DNA of 64,000 nucleotides from Streptomyces hokutonensis (GTDB lineage: Bacteria; Actinomycetota; Actinomycetes; Streptomycetales; Streptomycetaceae). Positions 46,151 to 54,947 of the stretch are shown here, in pieces. The notes beneath the pieces are model-generated. The model saw nothing but the letters and a program-made list of their open reading frames with translations, did not search any database and was not told the origin of the DNA. Numbering within the stretch: the first letter of the stretch is position 1; every line of letters begins with the position of its first letter. The DNA lies in contig NZ_BARG01000021.1 of assembly GCF_000376565.1 (NCBI RefSeq), positions 124,001 to 188,000 on the forward strand. Direction: 5' to 3'. The translations under genes and the position numbers were made by a program.

Positions 46151-47629
46151 ATGGCGGAATCATGGGTCAATTCGGCGGAGCGGATCGGGGCCGATCTGCA
46201 TCTGGAGCTGTCGGGCAGTGGTGGCCGGCGGGCCGCTCTCATCGACGCGCTGCGGGAGGCCGTGCGCGGCGGGCGGCTCGCCCCCGGCACCCGGCTGCCG
46301 CCGTACCGCTCGCTCGCCGCGGACCTCGGGGTGGCCCGGAACACGGTGGCGGACGCGTACGCGGAACTCGTCGCGGAGGGCTGGCTGACCGCGCGCCAGG
46401 GCTCGGGCACCCGGGTCGCGGACCGAACCCTGCCCCTACGGGCGCAGCCGGCGCGACACGCCGGGAACGGCCCGGTTACGGCACCTCCACGCGCGCGTGC
46501 GCCCCGGCACGACCTGCGGCAGGGCACGCCCGACGCGTCCGCGTTCCCGCGTGCCGCCTGGCTGGCGTCCTACCGGCGGGCGCTCCAGCAGGCGCCCGAC
46601 GAGGTGTTCGGGCCCGGCGACCCGGCCGGCCGCATCGAGCTGCGGGAGACGCTCGCCGAATACCTGGCACGCGCACGTGGCGTACGCACCGCACCCGACC
46701 GGATCGTGATCTGCTCCGGCTTCGCGCACGGGCTGCGGCTGCTGTTCGGCCAGGGCGGCGGCGGGGTGCTGCGCGGACCGCTGGCGGTGGAGGCGTACGG
46801 ACTCGGCTTCCATCGGGAGCTGCTGCGGACGGCCGGCGTACGGACCGTTCCACTGCCGGTCGACGAACACGGCGCGCGCGTCGGGGAGTTGGCGAAGGAG
46901 CGGGCCGTACTGCTCACGCCCGCGCACCAGTTCCCCACCGGCGGCCCGCTGCACGCCGAGCGCAGGGCCGCCGTGATCGACTGGGCACGCGCGCGTGGCG
47001 GAGTGGTCCTGGAGGACGACTACGACGGCGAGTTCCGCTACGACCGCAAGCCCGTCGGCGCCGTCCAGGGCCTCGACCCGGAGCGGGTGATCCTCCTCGG
47101 CTCGGTCAGCAAGAGCCTCTCCCCCGCGCTGCGCCTGGGGTGGATGGTCCTGCCGGAGCGGTACGTCGAGGACGTGCTCGCGGCCAAGGGCGAACGCGAG
47201 GCCTGGGCGAGCGTCCTCGACCAGCTGAGCCTCGCCGACTTCATCACGTCGGGGTCCTACGACCGTCATGTGCGGCGGATGCGGCAGCGGTACCGGAGCC
47301 GCCGTGACCGCCTGGTGGCGGCGCTCGCCGCGCGGGCCCCGCACATCGAGGTCACCGGGGTCGCCGCGGGCCTGCACGCGGTGCTGCGGCTGCCGCCCGG
47401 CACGGAGCGCTCCGCGCTGAAGGCCGCCGCGTGGCAGGGCGTGGCGCTGGACGGGCTGGCCGCGTTTCGACACCCCGAGGCGGCAATCACGGGGCCCGGG
47501 GCGGAAGTTCAGGACGGTCTCGTCGTGGGGTACGCGACGCCCTCGGAGGCCAGGTTCGGTGCCGCGCTGGAGGCACTGTGCGAGGTGCTCCCGCCCGGCG
47601 GGCCGACGGATTTCCCGGCCACGGGATGA
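46151..47629 (+). CDS. MocR-type GntR/aminotransferase-fold transcriptional regulator
   Basis: 492 residues. A winged-helix GntR domain covers about 20-90 (LREAVRGGRLAPGTRLPPYRSLAADLGVARNTV, GWLTARQGSGTRVA). The class-I aminotransferase-like domain follows, with a PLP region LEDDYDGEFRYDRKP near 283 and the PLP-binding Lys in GSVSKSLSPALRLGWMV near 320. MocR proteins sense PLP or an amino compound. The adjacent divergent AhpD-like gene is the obvious target, but PdxR-like control of vitamin B6 genes elsewhere is an alternative. Confidence 0.92.
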   Translation: MAESWVNSAERIGADLHLELSGSGGRRAALIDALREAVRGGRLAPGTRLPPYRSLAADLGVARNTVADAYAELVAEGWLTARQGSGTRVADRTLPLRAQPARHAGNGPVTAPPRARAPRHDLRQGTPDASAFPRAAWLASYRRALQQAPDEVFGPGDPAGRIELRETLAEYLARARGVRTAPDRIVICSGFAHGLRLLFGQGGGGVLRGPLAVEAYGLGFHRELLRTAGVRTVPLPVDEHGARVGELAKERAVLLTPAHQFPTGGPLHAERRAAVIDWARARGGVVLEDDYDGEFRYDRKPVGAVQGLDPERVILLGSVSKSLSPALRLGWMVLPERYVEDVLAAKGEREAWASVLDQLSLADFITSGSYDRHVRRMRQRYRSRRDRLVAALAARAPHIEVTGVAAGLHAVLRLPPGTERSALKAAAWQGVALDGLAAFRHPEAAITGPGAEVQDGLVVGYATPSEARFGAALEALCEVLPPGGPTDFPATG

Positions 47630-47816
47630 GTCTGCGGGGGCCGCAGGTGCTGCCCATCGCCGTGGACGTACGGCGTGGACATCTCCCGCCCCGGCCGGAG
47701 TCGCGTCCCGCCCGCCGCTGCCACTGATCGCGGGCGCCTTCGCCCTGGCCCTGACCGGGCTCGTCCGACGAAGCCGCCCGCCCCCTGCGACCGGTGACGC
47801 CCACCCGTGTCCACGG

Positions 47817-48596
47817 CTAACCGCGCACATGCAGGCCGAACCCCTTGCGGCCGGGCACCTCCAGGCCCTCCTTCAACCGCAGTGACGGGATCTCGTAGTC
47901 GCCGAAGTTCTGGCGCCGGAACGCGATCGGCTCGGTCGTCTCCAGTGACAGCAGCCGCTCCCGCCAGGCCTTCGCGGCGTCCTCGAAGTCGCTGCCGGTG
48001 ATCCTGTCGGTGCCGTAGAGCACGAAGGGCGGCAGCACCTCCACTCCCGGGTAGTACAGGATCCCGTGGTGGATGGGGAACAGCAGGTCCTCGATCGGAC
48101 CGTTGATCCCGCGATCGGTGTAGTGGGACTCCGGGCCCCCGACGGTCACCGACAGGATCGCCCGGCGCCCCCGCAGCGTCCCCTCACCGAAACGCTCGCC
48201 GTAGCGCGTCTCGTCGTGCACGCCGACTCCGTAGGCGAAGTGGAAGGAGAACACCCGGTCCACCCAGCCCTTCAGGATCGCCGGCATGGTGTACCACCAC
48301 ATGGGGAACTGGAAGACGATGGTGTCGGCCCATAGGAGTTTCTGCTGCTCGGCCACCACGTCGGGCGTGAGCGCACCGGCGTCGTACGCCCCGGCCGAAC
48401 TCGGCACCACCCGCAGCGGGTTCGTGGCGTGCTCGCCGAAGTCCGCCGCGTCCACCACGGCCTTCCAGTTCATCGCGTACAGGTCGCTCACCCGCACCTC
48501 GTGCCCGGCGGCTTCGAGAGTGGACACGGCGAGGTCCTTCAGCGCGCCGTTCAGCGAACGCGGCTCGGGGTGGGCGTGGACGACGAGCGTCTTCAT
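47817..48596 (-). CDS. NAD(P)H dehydrogenase (quinone)/flavodoxin-fold oxidoreductase
   Basis: 259 residues, GAAGGG 7 bases before the ATG. The flavodoxin-like fold is marked by VVHAHPEPRSLNGAL (5-19, FAD phosphate site), the catalytic loop FQFPMWWYTMPAILKGWVDRVFS near 95-117, and VTVGGPESHYTDRGINGPIEDLL near 151. It resembles NQO1/MdaB/KefF enzymes that reduce quinones by two electrons. It is divergent from an XRE regulator, which likely controls it in response to electrophiles or redox stress. The 187 bp downstream hold nothing recognisable. Confidence 0.9.
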   Translation of the reverse strand: MKTLVVHAHPEPRSLNGALKDLAVSTLEAAGHEVRVSDLYAMNWKAVVDAADFGEHATNPLRVVPSSAGAYDAGALTPDVVAEQQKLLWADTIVFQFPMWWYTMPAILKGWVDRVFSFHFAYGVGVHDETRYGERFGEGTLRGRRAILSVTVGGPESHYTDRGINGPIEDLLFPIHHGILYYPGVEVLPPFVLYGTDRITGSDFEDAAKAWRERLLSLETTEPIAFRRQNFGDYEIPSLRLKEGLEVPGRKGFGLHVRG

Positions 48597-48742
48597 GGCT
48601 GTTCCCTTCGGCAAGGTGTGTCGCCACAGATGCTCGGCCGCCGGGGCCGCGTCGTGACAGGGGCGCCGCTTCCGTCGGACGGGACTTCCTGGTATCGGCA
48701 GGGCCACCTTCAAGTGCCTTGACCGAGGCGATACTTGGGGGC

Positions 48743-49612
48743 ATGGACGATCTTGCGGGCTTTCTGCGGACCCGGCGTGCCCGGGTCGACCCGGCGGCCG
48801 TCGGTATCCCCGCCGACAGCCGTCGCCGGGTCGAGGGGCTGCGCCGGGAAGAGGTCGCCCACCTGTCCGGAGTCAGCGTGGACTACTACGTACGCCTGGA
48901 GCAGGGCCGTGCGACCCAGCCCTCAGGGCAGATCCTCGACGCGCTCGCCCGCGTGCTCTGCCTCGACGAGACCGAGCGCGGGCACCTCCACCGGCTCGCC
49001 CGGCAACGCCGACGGCGCGCGAAGACACCGGGGGGCGGGCGGGTCCGGCCGGAGCTGCTGCGCGTCCTCGACCTGGTCGCCGGCGCACCCGCACTGATCA
49101 TGGACCACCGCCTGGACGTGCTCGCCGGGAACCGCCTCGCCGGGCTTCTCTTCGGCCGGCCGCTGCCGGGCCTGAACACCGCACGGCACATCTTCCTGGA
49201 GGAGGCCGAGCGCGGCCTCTACGCGGAGTGGGAGCAGTGCACCCTGGACGTGGTCGGGCATCTGCGTCTGGCCGCAGGCAAATACCCCGAGGATCCCCGA
49301 CTGGCCTCGCTCATCGGCGAGTTGGCGATGGGCAGCGAGCGTTTCCGCCGCCTCTGGGCCCGTGCGGACGTGCGCGCCCGCACCCATGGGCGCAAGGCGT
49401 ACCGGCATCCGATGGTCGGGCTGCTGGAACTGCATCAGGAGAACTTCGCGCTGCCGGGCGAATCAGGCATGGAACTGCTGGTGCTGTCCGCGGCCCCCGG
49501 CAGCCCCGCCGAGGACGGGCTGCGCCTGCTCGGGAGCCTGGGCGCGGACAGCGATGGGGCGCATCCCATCACATCGGAATCAACGGATTCGATCAGAACC
49601 AATGGTGACTGA
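48743..49612 (+). CDS. XRE-family regulator with MmyB-like ligand-binding domain
   Basis: 289 residues. The helix-turn-helix is at about 28-60 (GLRREEVAHLSGVSVDYYVRLEQGRATQPS). The C-terminal MmyB-like, PAS-type domain (APALIMDHRLDVLAGNRLAGLLF, SLIGELAMGSERFRRLWARADVRARTHGRKAYRHP) binds a hydrophobic ligand in characterised relatives. Such regulators typically repress a divergent oxidoreductase gene, as here. An inverted repeat TCAAG-TGC-CTTGA at 48710-48722 in the intergenic region is a candidate operator. Confidence 0.9.
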   Translation: MDDLAGFLRTRRARVDPAAVGIPADSRRRVEGLRREEVAHLSGVSVDYYVRLEQGRATQPSGQILDALARVLCLDETERGHLHRLARQRRRRAKTPGGGRVRPELLRVLDLVAGAPALIMDHRLDVLAGNRLAGLLFGRPLPGLNTARHIFLEEAERGLYAEWEQCTLDVVGHLRLAAGKYPEDPRLASLIGELAMGSERFRRLWARADVRARTHGRKAYRHPMVGLLELHQENFALPGESGMELLVLSAAPGSPAEDGLRLLGSLGADSDGAHPITSESTDSIRTNGD

Positions 49613-49673
49613 TAGCAAAATGAGCAGGTTCGTTAAGGAAAAAGCATTCAGCACAGTCGGGTCACAGGCCGGG

Positions 49674-49928
49674 TCATGAGAGCAGGAAATCCGCCTCGCC
49701 CGCTTTCGCCCCCTCGATGAAGGCCGTCATCTCGTCGGTGGTGTAGATCAGTGCCGGCCCGTCCGGGTCGGTGGACTGGCGGACGGCGATCCGGCCGTCG
49801 GCGAGCTTCATCGCCTCCAGGCAGTTGCCGCCGTTGCCGCCGCTCCACGGCTTGTGCCAGCCTTCGCTTCCCAAGTCCCGCGCGGGCATACCGTTGTAGA
49901 CGCTCATACGCGGCTTGATGCGATCCAT
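49674..49928 (-). CDS. DUF397 small protein of a whiJ-like cluster
   Basis: 84 residues with the DUF397 pattern W-x(2)-P-W-S-x(3)-GGNCLE (25-39), then IAVRQSTDPDGPALIYT and a terminal AFIEGAKAGEADFLL. The ATG directly follows the stop of the XRE gene (TGAATG). DUF397 proteins are encoded beside WhiJ-type regulators in Streptomyces and probably bind them to release or modulate DNA binding. Confidence 0.93.
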   Translation of the reverse strand: MDRIKPRMSVYNGMPARDLGSEGWHKPWSGGNGGNCLEAMKLADGRIAVRQSTDPDGPALIYTTDEMTAFIEGAKAGEADFLLS

Positions 49929-50789
49929 TCACAGCTCCTTGCGGAGATCCCTGAGGATCTCCTTCGTGCGATGTGCCGTAGCGGCCTGCGCCGCCATGCG
50001 GTCCATGACCTCGAGATGGGTCGCCACCTCTTCGCGCGCGTCCAGATAGACGGCGCCGGTCAGGTACTCGCTGTAGACCATGTCCGGCAGTTCCGGCATG
50101 GCAAATCGGAACAGCACGAAGGGCCCGTACGTGCCCGGGTGCGGCCCCGAGGAGAACGGGGCGACCTGCAGGGTCACGTTGGGCAGCTTCGTGGCGTCGA
50201 GCAGTTTGTCGATCTGGGCACGCATCACCTCCGGGCCGCCGACCGGGCGGCGCAGGGCGGTCTCGTCCATGACGGCCCAGAAACGGGGCGCGTCGGGACG
50301 CGTCAGCAGGTCCTGGCGCTGCATGCGCAGCGCGACATGGCGCTCGATCTCGTCGGGCTCGGTCTGGCCGATGGCCCCCGACAGCAGCACACCGCGCGCG
50401 TACTCCTCGGTCTGCAGCAGCCCGGGCACGAAGTGCGGCTCGTACGACCGGATGAGCGCTGCGGCGCCCTCCAGGCTGACGTGCATCGAGAACCAGCCCG
50501 GCAGGATGTCGTGGAAACGCTGCCACCAGCCCGGCTTGTTGGCCTCCTCGGCCAGCTGGACGAAGGCCACCGCCTCCTCGTCGGAGACGCCGTAGGACTT
50601 CAGGAGGAGCTGGAGGTACGGGATCTTGAGGGAGACCTCCGCCATCTCCATACGGCGGACCGTGGCGGGCGCGACGCGCAGGACCCTGGCGGCCTCCTCG
50701 CGCTTGAGCCCGGCGCGTTCCCGCAGGTCCAGCAGGCGCCGGCCGAGGACGACCTGGCCGACCGTCGGTGCGGACCGCGGCTCGCTCAC
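49929..50789 (-). CDS. WhiJ-like XRE regulator (HTH plus DUF5753)
   Basis: 286 residues. The N-terminal helix-turn-helix (RLLDLRERAGLKREEAARVLRVAPATVRRMEM) is followed by the DUF5753 domain (EPHFVPGLLQTEEYARGVL, RQDLLTRPDAPRFWAVMDETALRRPVG, TLQVAPFSSGPHPGTYGPFVLFRF). This is the Streptomyces WhiJ/BldB-associated family, of which there are tens of paralogues per genome, each next to a DUF397 gene and often an anti-sigma-like ATPase. Here both partners are present, the ATPase gene being divergent. Confidence 0.93.
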   Translation of the reverse strand: MSEPRSAPTVGQVVLGRRLLDLRERAGLKREEAARVLRVAPATVRRMEMAEVSLKIPYLQLLLKSYGVSDEEAVAFVQLAEEANKPGWWQRFHDILPGWFSMHVSLEGAAALIRSYEPHFVPGLLQTEEYARGVLLSGAIGQTEPDEIERHVALRMQRQDLLTRPDAPRFWAVMDETALRRPVGGPEVMRAQIDKLLDATKLPNVTLQVAPFSSGPHPGTYGPFVLFRFAMPELPDMVYSEYLTGAVYLDAREEVATHLEVMDRMAAQAATAHRTKEILRDLRKEL

Positions 50790-51032
50790 GCTCCACCTCC
50801 CCCCAATGAGTCCCGTTGAGTCCCGTACGGCGAATGAGCCCGGCGGTTGAATCCTGACAGCCCTGCGGCGCCATTCGAAGACTCATTCGAAGATCGGGAG
50901 GGACCTCCGGAGATTCCAACTGGCGCCGCGCGACGTTCTGTTGCGAGCAGTGTGCCACGACCGTGCAGAGCGTCATACGGCACTCTGCATTTTTCATAGT
51001 GACACTTGCCAAGTGTTCACGGCGGGGCGATA

Positions 51033-52022
51033 GTGGCAAGCGTGATTCCGTCCGCGCCCTTAGGAACAGACGCCGCCGCAGGCCGCCTCGGTCTCGGTGC
51101 CGCCACGGGAGCCGCCCCAGGTGGGGCCGCTGCCGAGCGCCGGTTCCGGTTCGAGCTGGCCGCCCATCCGGGTTCCCCTGCCCAGGCGAGACGCCTGACG
51201 CGGGCCCGGCTGTCCGGCTGGTCCGTGTGCGAGGACACCTGCGACACGGCGGTTCTGGTCGTCTCCGAACTGGTCACCAACGCCATCGTGCACACCGCGA
51301 GCAGCCACATAGTCTGCGAGCTGCACGACGGCGACGACCTGGTGCGGATAGCCGTCCGTGACGAGGGCTGCGCTCCGGGTGAGTCGTATCCGTCCCCGCA
51401 GCGGCCCGACGAGGAGCACGGGAGGGGATTGCTCCTCATCGACGGGCTGTGCCGGGCCTGGGGCGCTCAGGAACACGGACCCGGCCTGCTCGTCTGGGCC
51501 GACCTGCCCCGGCAGGCCGACCCGTCCCACGGCCACCACCCGGCCCCCGGCCACGACGGTTCCGTACCGCGCAACGACCTGGGATGGGGCGCACGACCCA
51601 AACCGGTGCCGTCGGGCGGTTCGGGCGACGAGGACGAGGCGACGGCACACTTCGGGGCCTTCGAGAATCTGGGCGTATATCCGGCACGGGGGCATGGGGA
51701 TGCCCCCCGCGGGCATGGGGGTGCCGGCGAGTTCGGAGGCCTGGATCTCGGCGGCTTCGGGGGCCGGGAACACGGAAACGGGGTGGGTCCCGGCGTCGGG
51801 ACCGGCTCCGGGCACCGGAGCCGGGAGGTCGCCGGGCACTTCGGGGAGCCGGGCCGGGAGGAAACAGGATCCTCCAGAGGCCGGGGCCACCTGGACGCCG
51901 GCGACCTCCCGGACTCCGCGGACACGGCGAACACCGGGGATCCCAGTGGGCTCGTGAATCCGGGTGCGCTGGGCACCTCCAGCGGGTTCGGGGACTTCGG
52001 GTCGGGGGTCGAATGGGTCTGA
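51033..52022 (+). CDS. Anti-sigma-factor-like ATP-binding protein with Gly-rich tail
   Basis: 329 residues from GTG with GGGG 5 bases upstream; GTG 51042 is an alternative. Residues about 38-155 form a HATPase_c_2 (RsbW/SpoIIAB-like) domain with the N box VVSELVTNAIVH (77-88), G1 RDEGCAPG and G2 EEHGRGLLLIDGL. The 170 residues after it are Gly/Pro/Asp-rich and lack a fold (GHGGAGEFGGLDLGGFGG). At the DNA level they hold short repeats such as GGGCATGGGGATGCC. It completes the whiJ-type cluster and likely binds a sigma or anti-sigma partner. Confidence 0.88.
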   Translation: MASVIPSAPLGTDAAAGRLGLGAATGAAPGGAAAERRFRFELAAHPGSPAQARRLTRARLSGWSVCEDTCDTAVLVVSELVTNAIVHTASSHIVCELHDGDDLVRIAVRDEGCAPGESYPSPQRPDEEHGRGLLLIDGLCRAWGAQEHGPGLLVWADLPRQADPSHGHHPAPGHDGSVPRNDLGWGARPKPVPSGGSGDEDEATAHFGAFENLGVYPARGHGDAPRGHGGAGEFGGLDLGGFGGREHGNGVGPGVGTGSGHRSREVAGHFGEPGREETGSSRGRGHLDAGDLPDSADTANTGDPSGLVNPGALGTSSGFGDFGSGVEWV

Positions 52023-52456
52023 GCGGCGCTTCCGGTCCCGGCCAGGTACTCAGTCTCGACACGCTGGTCCGTCTGGGACGCGCGCTGCACGGACCGGGCA
52101 CGCCCCGGCGACTGCCCGTCCCCGAGGGCATGACCGCTCCGCTCGGCTGCGACGCGGTGGCGGTGCCCGCGCGTTTCGGACCGCTGGTCCTGCCCCGGCT
52201 GCCGCGCGTCGGCTGTGTCTACGCCGACGAGGCGCACTGGTGGTGGATCGTGCCGTCCGACTCCGACTACGCGCTGGACTGGCCTTCGCCGGCGCGGTAC
52301 ACCGCCGGGGCGCTGGTGCCGGACGCGCCTCGCGCGCCCGGGCTCATTCATCGGCCTGACGGGAAGCTGCCGTATACGCCGCCGATTCCGTTGTATCTGG
52401 CTGTGTGTCGGGTTACGGGGGCTACGCCTTCCTGGTCACGGCCCATCAGCGCGTAG
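52013..52456 (+). CDS. Conserved hypothetical protein after the anti-sigma-like gene
   Basis: 147 residues from ATG, overlapping the previous gene by 10 bases, so translation is coupled. It has a helical N-terminus (VLSLDTLVRLGRALHG), a central VYADEAHWWWIVPSDSDYALDWPSPARY and a C-terminus PPIPLYLAVCRVTG. Streptomyces whiJ-type clusters often include such a fourth gene. No domain or motif of known function is visible. The Trp-rich patch suggests a protein- or ligand-binding surface. Confidence 0.8.
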   Translation: MGLSGASGPGQVLSLDTLVRLGRALHGPGTPRRLPVPEGMTAPLGCDAVAVPARFGPLVLPRLPRVGCVYADEAHWWWIVPSDSDYALDWPSPARYTAGALVPDAPRAPGLIHRPDGKLPYTPPIPLYLAVCRVTGATPSWSRPISA

Positions 52457-52470
52457 CGCTCTGCGGGGTG

Positions 52471-52559
52471 CGTTGTTTTTGTCTGCGGGCCGGTGGGGCT
52501 GGTCGCGCCCACGCGGCGGAGCCGCATATCGATACAGCCCCGCGCCCCTGACGGGGCGC
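52471..52559. repeat. Streptomyces-type interspersed intergenic repeat with hairpins
   Basis: The pattern GTTTTTGTCTGCGGGC ... GGCTGGTCGCGC ... CCCCGCGCCCCTGACGGGGC resembles a small non-coding element I know to recur between genes in many Streptomyces genomes. It holds two hairpins: GCGGC-GGA-GCCGC (52513-52525) and GCGCCCC-TGAC-GGGGCGC (52542-52559). It probably also terminates the whiJ-cluster transcript. It fills most of the 214 bp before the ABC exporter gene. Confidence 0.65.
52542..52559 (+). terminator. GC hairpin at the end of the interspersed repeat
   Basis: A perfect 7-bp stem GCGCCCC/GGGGCGC with loop TGAC lies about 90 bases after the preceding stop codon. There is no T-tract after it. 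Confidence 0.5.
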
Positions 52560-52670
52560 ACCCATCCCGGCGTACGCCCGCGCGTCCGCACCCCCTTTTC
52601 CTCGCGCTCTCCCCCACACCGCCCCGCCCCGCGATAGTGGCCGTTCGTCCGCTATCGGGGGAGGTCGACG

Positions 52671-54614
52671 GTGGGAAGCAAGGGTGACTCGGGGCAGGCG
52701 GGGCCGTCCGCGTCGGAGCAGCTGCTGTTCGGTGGGCCCTTGCGGTACGACATGGGGTGGAACCAGCACACCGACGCGTTCCTGGAGCTGAGCTTCCGGG
52801 CCATGGTGACGCGGTTGCCGGCGATGCTGGGGTCGAGTTTCCGGCTGGCCTGGCAGGCCGATCCACGGGCCGCGCGGATCGTGCTGGCCGCCGAGGCCGG
52901 CCGGGGTGTCACGCAGGCGGTGAGTCTGCTCGCGGTCAACAGCGTGCTGGGGCGGCTGATCACCGGCGGCGCGATCGCGGACCGACTGCACGGCGCTGTG
53001 CCCGCGCTGGTCACGATGGCCGCCGTACTGCTGGTGGGCGCGCTGCTGCGGGCCGCGTCGACGTATGCGACCGGCCGGCTGGAGCCGAAGGTGGAGCGGG
53101 TCGCGACCGAGCTGTACCTGGAGCGGGCGGCGGCCGTGGAGCTGGCCGCGATCGAGGACCACGCGTTCCACAAGCTGCTGGACACCGCGCAGTACGGCGC
53201 CTCCTCGGCCCGCCGCATGATCTCGCTGGCGACGCGGGTGATGAACGCGGTGATCTCGCTGATCGCTGCGGCGGGTGTGCTGACCGTGCTGCATCCGGCG
53301 CTGCTTCCGCTGCTGGTGACGATGACGCTGCCGAGCGCGTGGGGCGCCCTGACGAACGCGCGCCGCCGCTACGAGTCGTTCCACATCTGGGTGCAGCACG
53401 CCCGGGCCGGCCATCTCATCAGCGGTCTGCTCACCGAACCGGAGGCGGCGCCGGAGATCCGGGTCCACGGGGTCGGCCCGTTCCTACTGCGCCACTTCCA
53501 CTCGATGTCGGAGAGCGCGGAGGCGGAGCAGGCCCGGCTGGCCCGGCTCGCGGCCCGTACCGGGCTGATCGCGGCGACCTGGACGGGCCTGGCGACGGCG
53601 GCGACGTACGCGACGCTGGGCGGGCTGCTGCTGTCCGGTGCGATGGCGCTGTCGGTGGCGGGTACGGCGGTGATCGCGATCCGCACCGGTTCCGGGAGCC
53701 TCGACACGCTGGTGCTCGCGGTGAACCAGCTGCACGAGGAGGCCCTGTTCGTGGGCGATCTGGAGAAGCTGTACAAGGAGGCGGCGGAGCGGGCGATCTC
53801 GGTCGGCGGGGCGGCGCTGCCCGAGGAACCGCGGGAGATCCGCTTCGAGAACGTCACGTTCAGTTACCCGGGCGAGTCCACCCACCCCGCGCTCGACGAC
53901 GTCACGCTCAGGCTGCCGCTCGGCCGGATCATCGCGCTGGTCGGCGAGAACGGCTCCAGCAAGACGACCCTGGTCAAGCTGCTGGCCGGGCTGTACCGGC
54001 CGGACCGGGGCCGGATCCTGTGGGACGGCGTCGACGCGGCGACGGCCGACCGGCACCAACTGGCCGACCGGATCGCGATGGTGGCGCAGAACTTCAAGCG
54101 CTGGCCGTTCACGGCCCGGGTCAACGTGGCCGTCGGGCGGTCCGCCGCGCCGCTCACCGAGGAGCGATTGGCCGGTGCGCTCGCCGAGGCCGGCGCCGAG
54201 GACGTGGTCGCGGATCTGCCGCGCGGCCTGGACACCCTGCTGGCCCGCAACTTCAGCGGCGGGCACGAGCTGTCGGGCGGCCAGTGGCAGCGGCTCGGTA
54301 TCGCCCGGGCCGCCTACCGCAAGGGCCGCATCCTGATCGTGGACGAGCCGACCGCCGCCCTCGACGCCCGTGCCGAGCTGGAGGTCTTCGAGAAGATCCG
54401 CGCGCTGGCCGGCACCGGCCAGACGGTGGTCCTGATCACCCACCGGCTGGCGTCCGTACGCCACGCGGACCTGGTGCACGTCCTGGACCAGGGGCGGCTG
54501 GTGGAGTCCGGGACGCCCGACGAACTCCTGCTCAGCGGCGGTGTCTACGCGGAGCTGTACGCGCTCCAGGCGGACCAGTTCACGGCGAAGGTGCCCGCCC
54601 CGAAGGCGGGCTGA
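52671..54614 (+). CDS. ABC exporter: fused membrane and ATP-binding half-transporter
   Basis: 647 residues from GTG. The N-terminal half carries about six membrane helices (for example VTMAAVLLVGALLRAAS and MNAVISLIAAAGVLTVL). The C-terminal ATPase has Walker A GENGSSKTT at about 425-433, where Ser replaces the usual Gly before Lys, signature LSGGQWQR near 535, Walker B ILIVDEPTAALDA and switch His in LITHRLASVRHAD. The SSKTT/GGQWQR combination is common in exporters of modified peptides and lipids. No precursor-peptide or modification gene is certain nearby, but a 60-residue protein is encoded tail-to-tail 4 bp downstream. Confidence 0.9.
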   Translation: MGSKGDSGQAGPSASEQLLFGGPLRYDMGWNQHTDAFLELSFRAMVTRLPAMLGSSFRLAWQADPRAARIVLAAEAGRGVTQAVSLLAVNSVLGRLITGGAIADRLHGAVPALVTMAAVLLVGALLRAASTYATGRLEPKVERVATELYLERAAAVELAAIEDHAFHKLLDTAQYGASSARRMISLATRVMNAVISLIAAAGVLTVLHPALLPLLVTMTLPSAWGALTNARRRYESFHIWVQHARAGHLISGLLTEPEAAPEIRVHGVGPFLLRHFHSMSESAEAEQARLARLAARTGLIAATWTGLATAATYATLGGLLLSGAMALSVAGTAVIAIRTGSGSLDTLVLAVNQLHEEALFVGDLEKLYKEAAERAISVGGAALPEEPREIRFENVTFSYPGESTHPALDDVTLRLPLGRIIALVGENGSSKTTLVKLLAGLYRPDRGRILWDGVDAATADRHQLADRIAMVAQNFKRWPFTARVNVAVGRSAAPLTEERLAGALAEAGAEDVVADLPRGLDTLLARNFSGGHELSGGQWQRLGIARAAYRKGRILIVDEPTAALDARAELEVFEKIRALAGTGQTVVLITHRLASVRHADLVHVLDQGRLVESGTPDELLLSGGVYAELYALQADQFTAKVPAPKAG

Positions 54615-54618
54615 CGGG

Positions 54619-54801
54619 TCAGGCGGCCACGTCCACGGTGTCGGCACTGCGCACGATCACCAGAAACATGTCGGTCGCGATGTCCATGACGACCTCGGCG
54701 GGCAGCCCTTCAAGACGGCGTGCCTGCGCGAACTCCTCCGCCGGCCACGAGCCACGCGGCCCGCCGGCGGGAAAACGCTGAAGCACCGTTCGCCCGTTCA
54801 C
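54619..54801 (-). CDS. Small hypothetical protein, 60 residues
   Basis: Starts at GTG with GGGAGGT six bases upstream, a near-ideal ribosome-binding site. Codon third positions are G/C-rich throughout. The sequence begins NGRTVLQRFPAGGPRGSWPA, then an amphipathic helix (AEEFAQARRLEGLPAEVVMDIA) and a hydrophobic end (MFLVIVRSADTVDVAA). There is no Cys and no signal peptide. It is not recognised. It ends 4 bp from the ABC exporter stop on the opposite strand. A peptide exported by that transporter is possible but unsupported by any leader motif. Confidence 0.65.
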   Translation of the reverse strand: MNGRTVLQRFPAGGPRGSWPAEEFAQARRLEGLPAEVVMDIATDMFLVIVRSADTVDVAA

Positions 54802-54947
54802 CCTGTACCTCCCTGTCGTGCTGAACTCGGAGAGCTTCGTGAAGCCTCGTAGAGTTAAACGCCGACAGTACGGTGAACGGCTCGCGAAGTGACGGTACTG
54901 AGACATAGTCGACACCTGGCCACACATCTTGAACACAGGTTTCCGTA

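Noticed and set aside
48692..48734. Nested double inverted repeat (GTATCG...CGATAC around TCAAG...CTTGA) as one complex operator
   Set aside because: The two repeats are not concentric (centres 3 bp apart), so only the inner repeat was kept as a weak operator candidate.
52457..52670. Insertion-sequence remnant
   Set aside because: No transposase fragment, terminal repeats or target duplication are seen; the sequence resembles a common non-coding Streptomyces intergenic repeat instead.
54801..54875. A sixth PafBC-type promoter (CTGTCGGCG-N8-TACGAG) before the 60-residue gene
   Set aside because: Two core bases of the upstream element differ and the -10 ends in G instead of T; the spacing alone is not enough.
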